Assembly (NCBI GenBank): GCA_913056475.1
Contig: CAJXMS010000171.1
Span: 1 to 5,236, forward strand
Source of the DNA: an uncultured Bacteroidota bacterium
GTDB lineage: Bacteria > Bacteroidota > Bacteroidia > Flavobacteriales > Schleiferiaceae
Direction: 5' to 3'
Length of the DNA stretch: 5,236 bases
Under the pieces are notes generated by a model that was not told the DNA's origin, did not search any database, and saw nothing but the letters and a program-made list of their open reading frames with translations. The translations under genes and the position numbers were made by a program. Shown here in pieces: positions 1-4,689 of the stretch; the first letter of the stretch is position 1, and every line of letters starts with the position of its first letter.

Positions 1-2
1 CC

Positions 3-395
3 ATTATTCGATTTGTTGAAAGAACCATGGAACCCTTGGTTTTGGATGATGCATCCGTAAAAGACGTTTTTTCAAAAGATGCCGATATCAGGGATAAAGA
101 ACCCAAATCCGTCTTTGTTGCCCTGAATGCGGCCCTTGATAAGCTCCATGCTCGAGGCAAGCCCGTACATGCCGCGGCGATTGCTAATCAGCTGACCATC
201 GCGACTCATCGCAATAAGTCGGCGCCGCAGCGCTTCAACCGGAGGGTTTTAGCTTGCAGCTCGGGCTGGGATACGAACTGCCGTAGGGGAAGACTCACGC
301 CCAACCATCTGGATAAGGTATTGGAGGGTAGTCCCGCAGACCGTTTACTAACAAGCCACCCCTTTTTCCGCGTCGGCGGGGTGACTGGCCAATAA
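3..395 (+). CDS. Hypothetical protein, 5'-truncated at window edge
   Basis: The reading frame is open from the left edge, so the true start lies outside; the ATG at 27 is just the first internal Met. About 130 residues are visible and the frame closes with TAA at 393-395. The first 75 or so codons show a strong bias for G in the first position, as in real genes, and encode a soluble, charged stretch including SVFVALNAALDKLHARGKP. The last 55 residues (from about nt 225) are rich in Arg, Cys and Trp, with weaker codon bias, so the true protein may end or be frameshifted there. I recognise no family, signal peptide or membrane segment. The opposite strand is also open over 206-550, but its Arg/Leu-rich product looks like an antisense shadow. 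Coding status of the first half is moderately likely; function is unknown. Confidence 0.4.
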   Translation: MIRFVERTMEPLVLDDASVKDVFSKDADIRDKEPKSVFVALNAALDKLHARGKPVHAAAIANQLTIATHRNKSAPQRFNRRVLACSSGWDTNCRRGRLTPNHLDKVLEGSPADRLLTSHPFFRVGGVTGQ

Positions 396-592
396 AAGTA
401 GGATTTTACCGTGGGCAAAGCGGTATTACCAGGTTTAGCTTGTAATCTGTATGTGGCCAGGCTATAAGATTTTAAGACGAGCTTGCATACGCCCGGTAAG
501 CTCCCCTTGCGCCTCCGGCCTGGATGAAAATAAATTAGTGTAAGGCTCATGGGAGCAATTTTTTAGAACGAAAAACGATTTAGGGCCAAAAT
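396..592. other. Intergenic stretch without recognised gene
   Basis: No forward frame stays open for long here, and I see no tRNA, rRNA or other known RNA signature. Small inverted pairs exist, for example ACCG at 408-411 against CGGT at 420-423, but none is followed by a T-tract. It separates the left partial gene from the first lipoprotein module. Confidence 0.4.
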
Positions 593-609
593 GCCGCTCT
601 CAAAGCGGC
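593..609 (+). other. Stem-loop at the upstream edge of lipoprotein module A
   Basis: GCCGCT (593-598) and AGCGGC (604-609) form a 6-bp stem around the loop CTCAA. Only TTT follows directly, so it would be a weak terminator. The equivalent place in module B (2624-2644) also holds a stem, AAGCCGC/GCGGCTT, whose left arm and loop differ in sequence. Keeping a stem while the bases change argues for function, perhaps insulating the promoter from upstream transcription. Confidence 0.4.
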
Positions 610-628
610 TTTCCAGCGCCCCATACCC

Positions 629-660
629 TTATTCTCTAAAAAAGTCACCCGTATAATTTG
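629..660 (+). promoter_or_regulatory. Putative promoter A for first lipoprotein gene
   Basis: TTA at 629-631 and TATAATTTG at 652-660 are separated by 20 bases. This resembles the Bacteroidota housekeeping promoter (-33 TTG, -7 TAnnTTTG), with one extra base between TA and TTTG. The same arrangement is kept at exactly the same place in module B (TTA 2662-2664, TAGAATTTG 2685-2693), although the surrounding 32 bases match at only 20 positions. Transcription from here would give a leader of roughly 100 nt that coincides with the highly conserved block. Confidence 0.35.
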
Positions 661-694
661 CTGGGGTCGTTCTTTTTTGTTTGCTTCGATTACC

Positions 695-721
695 TATTCG
701 TACAAGTGGCCACCGCGAATA
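695..721 (+). promoter_or_regulatory. Dyad element in leader A
   Basis: TATTCG (695-700) and CGAATA (716-721) flank the perfect 8-bp palindrome GTGGCCAC (706-713). The spacers differ (5 and 2 bases), so it is not a perfect operator. It could be a hairpin in the leader RNA or a protein-binding site. It recurs unchanged in copy B. Confidence 0.35.
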
Positions 722-771
722 AAGCTGTTTTGAGAATCAAAGCGGAATGTGTAATTTTAAATTTTTAAGTA

Positions 772-1534
772 ATGATGCGTTATTTAAGGGTAAGCCTCGT
801 AATGCTGGCCCTGGCGCTGGTGGGGTGTGAGAAAGAAGTTAAAAATGGAACCCCTCTTCCATCTAATGGCTTAACTAAGGAAAAGGTGTTTGAAAATCCA
901 TTGGATTCGATTGGAATAATCCACAAAGAGTTATTGAGTGCCTATCATAATCAGTATGGGGTAAACAGTTACGAAGATTTTGAGACTCGTTTCCATCTGA
1001 CTGACTCTATAATGGCCAACCAGTACGGGGTTAGTTAATAGTAGTATTTCCTTTGGAGATGATAGCGCAACAGAATGGTTCAATACGCTTAAGACCATAG
1101 ATGGTACTGACTACACGATTGAAAAAAATTGTCAGTTATTATCTACACTCAATTCAGATGGATTCCTTTCCCAGCCGTCCTACACAATTATGGCTGATTT
1201 AATGGATTTACTTGGAAATGCTACTTCATCAAGTGAATTTAGAGCAGAAATAAACTTAATGGTACATTAGGTAAAAGAAAATGCACAAATGACGGTTAAT
1301 GAAAAGCATAGGCTTTATGCTGTCCTCTCTATATGCAAGCATTCATCACTTTACTGGGAAAATCTTGGATTGGAGTGGAAATCTTACCAAGCGCCTAGAT
1401 GGTTTGCTCGTGATGCTGGTTCTGCAAGTCTAGCAATATCCACTGGTCTTGCAGAATATACCGCTTTGGTTACCGGTGGATGGGGCGGTGTAGCCGTAAT
1501 TGTAGGTTTCGCTGCCGTTGGTTCCATGACATAG
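772..1534 (+). pseudogene. Broken lipoprotein gene with Gly/Ala-rich C-terminus
   Basis: The start at 772 aligns with the start of the second lipoprotein. Residues 1-18 form a signal peptide with lipobox LVGC, Cys19 being the lipidation site, so the product would be exported and anchored in a membrane. The frame stops at TAA 1036-1038 after 88 codons, followed at once by two TAG codons. Removing one G from the GGGG run at 1027-1030 restores a frame that continues sensibly (QYGLVNSSISFGDDSA) to TAG 1268-1270. The same frame then goes on without shift to TAG 1532-1534. The repaired protein would be about 253 residues. It has an N-terminal segment NPLDSIGIIHKELL (42-55), a motif style I associate with uncharacterised Bacteroidota/Firmicutes proteins, and a hydrophobic Gly/Ala-rich end (TGGWGGVAVIVGFAAVG) like pore-forming or class II bacteriocin-like tails. 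Two separate lesions favour decay; sequencing error could explain the G-run but less easily the TAG. Function is unknown. Confidence 0.7.
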
Positions 1535-1546
1535 ACTACTAAAATC

Positions 1547-1583
1547 AATATTGGGAAGTGGCTAGCCACTTCCCAATATTTTT
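1547..1583 (+). terminator. Intrinsic terminator, 34-bp perfect palindrome
   Basis: 1547-1563 and 1564-1580 are perfect reverse complements (AATATTGGGAAGTGGCT and AGCCACTTCCCAATATT), giving a long GC-containing stem that runs into T at 1579-1583. It begins 12 bp after the lipoprotein pseudogene stop and so most likely ends that transcript. On the other strand an A-tract precedes the stem, so it may act in both directions. Confidence 0.8.
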
Positions 1584-1603
1584 CAAATGATCCTAACAGG
1601 GTT

Positions 1604-2278
1604 ATGCGCAAAATACATATTAAATACGTTACCTACCGGCAGTTGGGCGCTCTTGCGCCAGTAAGCATACGGGATGGCCAGGGGAGGCTTTTGGACCGTA
1701 TTTTTACGGGGCAAGAGGTAAGCCTCACCACGAGTGCTTCCCAGCTAAAGATTCGTAGTTATATCCTTAGCAGCAAGCTGGATGTTTCCGCATGTGGCGA
1801 TGAGGTCTACGCCCTTATTTACGTGAAATTTCGCCGGCACCCGCTCTTAAAATTGTTGGATTTAGGTTTTAGCAACTATCTCAGCATCAAGACGGTGGAT
1901 AAGGTTCAATATGAAGCATTTGGTCCGGAGAGTTATCATGCGCATGACATGCCTGGCCAAATTAAGCCGACCTTTAAGCTTCTTTACGCACTCTTGAGTG
2001 CAGCGTGGCTCTATGCGGCCTTGTTTCACGTTTCCGACCCGTCTACGCGGGAGCTTCTATTCTTAGTGGGCCTAGGCAATTTGATAGGGGCCCTTATTTC
2101 AGTTTTTCGCCGCAAAATCATCGTCCAAAATGAGCGCTTCAAATGGATGGCCTCCGGAGTTTTGGGCATGTTAAGCGGGCTCTTGCTCCTCAGCACTTCC
2201 TTCCTTTGGGGCATGATGCTGCTTTTAAGCTTTGGCGCGCTCTTTTTTATGGGGTACAGCCGTGCCTTCTTAGTGTAA
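1604..2278 (+). CDS. Unknown membrane protein, soluble N-terminus plus about four TM segments
   Basis: The product is 224 residues. ATG 1604 is the first start in the frame after the upstream TAG at 1532, and it lies only 20 bp past the terminator, with no clear Shine-Dalgarno site or promoter, so expression may rely on read-through or an unseen promoter. Residues 1-115 are soluble and strand-rich (VSIRDGQGRLLDRIFTGQEV near 20-39, FRRHP at 76-80). The layout of short beta segments around a GQEVSL turn recalls PEGA-like domains, but that is only a guess. Hydrophobic segments lie at about 125-142, 151-168, 182-200 and 201-217, with basic residues FRRK (168-171) between the second and third. There is no signal peptide, so the N-terminal half is probably cytoplasmic. 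I recognise no named family. Its place between two lipoprotein genes with the same leader hints at a link, but separate transcription signals argue against one operon. Confidence 0.8.
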   Translation: MRKIHIKYVTYRQLGALAPVSIRDGQGRLLDRIFTGQEVSLTTSASQLKIRSYILSSKLDVSACGDEVYALIYVKFRRHPLLKLLDLGFSNYLSIKTVDKVQYEAFGPESYHAHDMPGQIKPTFKLLYALLSAAWLYAALFHVSDPSTRELLFLVGLGNLIGALISVFRRKIIVQNERFKWMASGVLGMLSGLLLLSTSFLWGMMLLLSFGALFFMGYSRAFLV

Positions 2279-2370
2279 TGAAGTTCAGCTTTTCGTGTAA
2301 GCTTAGTTCGCTTGGCCATAGGATATTAAAACGGGCAGCAGAGCGAAATAATGGTGGTTTACAAAATTAG
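2278..2370 (+). CDS. Possible 30-residue ORF overlapping the membrane gene stop (TAATG)
   Basis: The membrane-protein stop TAA (2276-2278) shares its last A with an ATG (2278-2280), a layout used for translational coupling. The ORF encodes 30 residues, starts MKFSFSCKLSSLGHR, is basic in the middle and ends at TAG 2368-2370. It has no recognised family, and a frame this short is easily open by chance, so it is listed only as a possibility. Confidence 0.15.
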   Translation: MKFSFSCKLSSLGHRILKRAAERNNGGLQN

Positions 2371-2390
2371 TGCTTGTCCATACAGTTGAG

Positions 2391-2539
2391 TGTCTGTCCT
2401 AGAAAGTTTAAGAACGCCTGTCCCGACTTATTCGGGGAGGCGCAAGAGGACGATAAAACCGCTGTCTCGCCACGGGCGAGATGAGGATTTTGAGAACGAT
2501 CGTCTCGTTAGAAGCGAGATTGGACTTTATAGACAGACA
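2391..2539 (+). other. Nested inverted-repeat element, possible structured RNA
   Basis: An outer pair, TGTCTGTC (2391-2398) and GACAGACA (2532-2539), encloses three hairpins. The first is CGCCT-GT-CCCGA (2415-2426) against TCGGG-G-AGGCG (2432-2442). The second is TCTCGCC (2465-2471) against GGCGAGA (2475-2481). The third is TCTCG (2503-2507) against CGAGA (2515-2519), extendable by a G-T pair. Hairpins 2 and 3 are also imperfect direct repeats (GTCTCG...GCGAGAT...GGA). Folded together they would make a four-way junction. No known riboswitch or RNA family is recognised. It could be an intergenic repeat, a leader RNA or a mobile-element remnant. An overlapping frame starting at GTG 2390 looks spurious. 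The rest of 2371-2620 shows nothing else. Confidence 0.4.
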
Positions 2540-2623
2540 TTATTCAGATCAGGATGGGATTGCCTTACCCACAAATAGCACTTAAACAGTAGAATAGAGT
2601 GCGAAAAAAAAATTCCGCCTCTT

Positions 2624-2644
2624 AAGCCGCTCCTGGCGCGGCTT
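2624..2644 (+). other. Stem-loop at the upstream edge of lipoprotein module B
   Basis: AAGCCGC (2624-2630) and GCGGCTT (2638-2644) pair around a 7-base loop. It occupies the same place as the stem-loop at 593-609 of module A but uses different bases in the left arm and loop. The right arm overlaps the 18-bp segment identical in both modules. Confidence 0.4.
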
Positions 2645-2661
2645 TCCAGCGCCCCGGCCCC

Positions 2662-2693
2662 TTAAGATCTAAAAAATTTGCCTTTAGAATTTG
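2662..2693 (+). promoter_or_regulatory. Putative promoter B for cysteine-rich lipoprotein gene
   Basis: TTA (2662-2664), a 20-base spacer and TAGAATTTG (2685-2693) repeat the arrangement of promoter A. The hexamer AAAAAA at 2671-2676 in the spacer is also kept. The TTTG is followed by CTGGGG, the start of the conserved leader. Confidence 0.35.
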
Positions 2694-2727
2694 CTGGGGT
2701 CGTTCTTTTTTGTTTGCTTCGATTACC

Positions 2728-2754
2728 TATTCGTACAAGTGGCCACCGCGAATA
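2728..2754 (+). promoter_or_regulatory. Dyad element in leader B
   Basis: This is identical to the element at 695-721: TATTCG (2728-2733), palindrome GTGGCCAC (2739-2746) and CGAATA (2749-2754). It may be a leader-RNA hairpin or an operator shared by both lipoprotein genes. Confidence 0.35.
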
Positions 2755-2804
2755 AAGCCGTTTTGAGAATCAAAGCGGGCCGTCAAACCTTAAAATAAAT
2801 AATT

Positions 2805-3341
2805 ATGCTACGTAAACTAAGTGTAAGCCTCGTTATGCTGGGCCTGGTAATGGTGGGGTGTGAGAAAAACAACGATTCATCAACAGCTACAAGTAAACCC
2901 TCTGGTAGTAAAGAAAAATCAGAGCACTACATCTTGGGTTATGTGGATGACAACGACAATTTCCAGGATATAACGGATGAGCAATTTAAAACCCATGTCC
3001 GCGGACAGTTGGGCTTAACTCCTTCGGATATCAGCAGTTGGAGTCCCAAAAGCTTCCACGTCGATACAGCAGATAACGTAGAATTTGTTCGTATTCGGCT
3101 TGAACTTACGGATGGAAGCAGCCTTTCTTTTTCTCAATCGCTGCGTGATCCGGGAAATTATGAAAATCCGGATTACCGGGCTGCCGGAGAAGAAACCTGC
3201 ACTTGTAAAAGCACCAGTTGCGCGGCCTCCGGATGTGAGGTCACTCGTATGTGTGCCTGCTCCAACTGTGGCGATGATACTGGGGAGTGCACCAAAACCC
3301 ATAAACTAACCCAAGGCCTCACTTTTAGCGCGCATCTTTAA
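2805..3341 (+). CDS. Lipoprotein with cysteine-rich C-terminal region
   Basis: The product is 178 residues. The start at 2805 is fixed by alignment with the other lipoprotein and by the signal peptide. Residues 1-18 are an n-region (MLRKLS) plus hydrophobic core and end in lipobox MVGC; Cys19 would be lipidated by the Lgt/Lsp pathway, giving an envelope lipoprotein. Residues 20-40 are a Ser/Lys/Asn-rich linker. Residues 41-115 look like a small mixed fold (HYILGYVDDNDNFQDIT, then VRIRLELTDGSSLSF). Residues 130-163 hold eight Cys at 132, 134, 139, 144, 150, 152, 155 and 162 (CxC-x4-C-x4-C-x5-CxC-x2-C-x6-C), which could form disulfides or bind a metal. I recognise no named family, and there is no catalytic motif. 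The gene has its own module-B promoter/leader and terminator, so it is probably monocistronic. It is a real gene with high confidence; its function is unknown. Confidence 0.88.
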   Translation: MLRKLSVSLVMLGLVMVGCEKNNDSSTATSKPSGSKEKSEHYILGYVDDNDNFQDITDEQFKTHVRGQLGLTPSDISSWSPKSFHVDTADNVEFVRIRLELTDGSSLSFSQSLRDPGNYENPDYRAAGEETCTCKSTSCAASGCEVTRMCACSNCGDDTGECTKTHKLTQGLTFSAHL

Positions 3342-3371
3342 GTTTAAGGTATAACTTTAAGGAGGGAATTT

Positions 3372-3401
3372 ATAGCTGCCCACCTGGACAGCTATTTTTT
3401 T
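3372..3401 (+). terminator. Intrinsic terminator of cysteine-rich lipoprotein gene
   Basis: ATAGCTG (3372-3378) and CAGCTAT (3389-3395) pair around CC...GG and a short loop, followed by seven T (3395-3401). A second, outer pair, GGAGGGAA (3361-3368) and TTCCCTCC (3426-3433), encloses the whole hairpin. The outer right arm lies inside the next putative promoter. Confidence 0.8.
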
Positions 3402-3416
3402 GCTTTGTCCACCTAT

Positions 3417-3448
3417 TTGTAAAGGTTCCCTCCCGTGTCTAAAGTTTG
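3417..3448 (+). promoter_or_regulatory. Putative promoter upstream of SPFH gene
   Basis: TTG (3417-3419), 20 bases, then TAAAGTTTG (3440-3448) gives the same geometry as the two lipoprotein promoters, again followed by CTG. If used, the SPFH transcript would carry a leader of about 280 nt. Confidence 0.35.
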
Positions 3449-3735
3449 CTGAGAAACAAAACGGGATTTTATTTTTCTATTCTTGTATCAAATAGTATTG
3501 GCAGCTGCCCCGCTCCAGCAGAACTAGGATGTATCAAGGTGGCCATTCTAAGGGAGGGCACCTTGGATTTACAGGGTCCCGGCTAGTGTTCTGCCGCTTC
3601 CCAATAGGCCACGAAATTATCAAGCGGGGCAGATTGTTCCTTATATTGCCGCGGTGACCGGGGCCCACTACCACATTTGGCCGGTGAGGCCCACCCGCCC
3701 CATTCGATAGGTGTAAAAGCAAAAAAAAACCCAAA
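3449..3735 (+). other. Long hairpin-rich leader before SPFH gene
   Basis: No forward gene is seen. The region holds several inverted pairs: CAAGGTG (3535-3541) with CACCTTG (3559-3565); TCTGCCGCTT (3590-3599) with AAGCGGGGCAGA (3622-3633, two-base bulge); and GGGCC (3661-3665) with GGCCC (3688-3692). GGTGACCGGGGCCCAC and GGTGAGGCCCAC form an imperfect direct repeat at about 3653-3693. A long antisense frame crosses it but is mostly the shadow of the SPFH gene. It may be a regulatory leader or a dispersed intergenic repeat. Confidence 0.35.
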
Positions 3736-4689
3736 ATGATAGCGCTCTACGTAATCCTCGCCGTGCTGGCCCTCATGCTGGCCAATGGTATTTTCTTGGT
3801 CCGCCAGCAGCAAGTGGCCGTGGTGCAGCGCTTTGGCCGCTTTCTTAGCATGCGCAATCCCGGTATTCAGCTCAAAATTCCCTTTGTAGACCGCGTAGCC
3901 GGGCGCCTGAGCATCCGTATTCAGCAACTGGACGTGATGGTGGAGACCAAAACCAAGGACGATGTCTTTGTAAAAATCAAGGTCTCCGTGCAGTACATGG
4001 TGCTGCGCGAAAAAATTTACGAGGCTTTTTACCAACTGGAAGATCCCCACGCGCAGATCACTTCTTACGTATTTGATACCGTGCGGGCCGAAGTGCCCAA
4101 GCTCAAACTGGACGATGTATTTGAGAAGAAAGACGACATCGCCAACGCGGTGAAAAATGAACTGGAGGAGGCCATGAACACCTATGGCTACGGGATCGTA
4201 AAAGCCTTGGTAACCGATATAGACCCCGATGATGAAGTGAAGCAGGCCATGAACCGTATCAATGCTGCCGAGCGCAACAAAACGGCCGCTGAGTATGAGG
4301 GGGAGGCGGAACGCATCCGCATCGTAGCGAAGGCCCACGCCGAGGCGGAGAGCAAACGCCTGCAGGGCCAGGGCATAGCCGATCAACGCCGCGAAATAGC
4401 GCGCGGCCTCGAAGAGTCGGTCAATGTCCTCAATAAGGTGGGGATCAATAGCCAGGAAGCTTCCTCCTTGATCGTGATCACCCAGCACTACGATACCCTG
4501 GATGCGGTGAGCGAAAATAGCCAGAGCAATCTGATCCTCATGCCCAATAGCCCCGCTACCGCCAGCAATATGCTCAATGAAATGCTCACCAGCTTTGCCG
4601 CCTCCAGCCAGCTGGGAGACATGCAAAAACAGGCCCAAGCGCAGGAAAACAAATCCGAGGAAGCGCAGGACCGCGAAGGGGATGCCTAA
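3736..4689 (+). CDS. SPFH/band 7 (stomatin-like) membrane protein, HIR type
   Basis: The product is 317 residues. ATG 3736 follows an A-rich stretch without a Shine-Dalgarno site, as is usual in Bacteroidota, and places the membrane anchor at the very N-terminus (2-22). The band 7 domain follows (about 24-175) with QQQVAVVQRFGRF, NPGIQLKIPF, and QQLDVMVETKTKDDVFVKIK (63-82). The stretch YVFDTVRAEVPKLKLDDVFE (111-130) closely matches the wording of plant hypersensitive-induced-reaction proteins as I recall them. A charged Ala/Glu-rich coiled coil spans about 175-230 (RINAAERNK, AEAESKRLQGQGIA), then ITQHYDTLDAV and a polar Gln/Glu/Lys tail. Family members form ring-like membrane oligomers that scaffold microdomains and associate with proteases; the exact role here is unknown. 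Its stop overlaps the next gene by 8 bp, suggesting translational coupling with the methyltransferase. Base composition is more GC-rich than the lipoprotein region. Confidence 0.93.
   Translation: MIALYVILAVLALMLANGIFLVRQQQVAVVQRFGRFLSMRNPGIQLKIPFVDRVAGRLSIRIQQLDVMVETKTKDDVFVKIKVSVQYMVLREKIYEAFYQLEDPHAQITSYVFDTVRAEVPKLKLDDVFEKKDDIANAVKNELEEAMNTYGYGIVKALVTDIDPDDEVKQAMNRINAAERNKTAAEYEGEAERIRIVAKAHAEAESKRLQGQGIADQRREIARGLEESVNVLNKVGINSQEASSLIVITQHYDTLDAVSENSQSNLILMPNSPATASNMLNEMLTSFAASSQLGDMQKQAQAQENKSEEAQDREGDA

Larger units (their letters stand above)
605..834 (+). repeat. Lipoprotein leader/signal-peptide module, copy A
   Basis: This copy aligns without gaps to 2638-2867 at a constant offset of 2033 bp. 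By segment: 605-622 is identical (18/18); 623-654 has 20/32 matches; 655-745 has 90/91, the single difference being T726 versus C2759; 746-771 has 12/26; and the signal-peptide codons 772-834 have 52/63. Identity vanishes right after the lipobox Cys-Glu-Lys codons. The untranslated block is therefore better conserved than the coding part, pointing to a conserved cis-element, an RNA leader or a recent gene-conversion tract. Confidence 0.85.
2638..2867 (+). repeat. Lipoprotein leader/signal-peptide module, copy B
   Basis: This is the gap-free partner of 605-834. The block 2688-2778 differs from copy A at one base of 91 (C2759). The copy ends within the first codons after the lipobox Cys, where the mature proteins become unrelated. 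Block 2688-2778 stops sharply 26 bp before the start codon. Unlike copy A, it drives an intact gene. Confidence 0.85.

Noticed and set aside
357..383. CACCCC/GGGGTG hairpin considered as a terminator
   Set aside because: It lies inside the left partial reading frame and no T-tract follows it.
206..550. Minus-strand frame of 114 codons
   Set aside because: Arg/Leu/Ser-rich product with no recognisable motif, crossing the end of the forward frame and the intergenic stretch; most likely an open antisense shadow.
2026..2319. Minus-strand frame opposite the membrane protein
   Set aside because: Lys/Arg/Pro-rich shadow of hydrophobic codons on the forward strand.
2390..2578. Forward frame of 62 codons starting with GTG
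   Set aside because: It lies over the inverted-repeat element 2391-2539, has a basic low-information product and no start signal; the hairpins explain the sequence better.
3015..3309. Alternative frames on both strands within the cysteine-rich lipoprotein gene
   Set aside because: They overlap a gene fixed by its signal peptide, lipobox, leader and terminator, and show no features of their own.
3583..4638. Minus-strand frame of 351 codons opposite the SPFH gene
   Set aside because: It mirrors the SPFH gene almost end to end and its His/Gly/Leu-rich composition is typical of an antisense reading of a GC-biased gene; the forward SPFH assignment is unambiguous.
4577..4681. Upstream extension of the methyltransferase start to 4577
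   Set aside because: The 35 extra residues are an out-of-frame reading of the SPFH C-terminus, and methyltransferase-like sequence begins after 4682.
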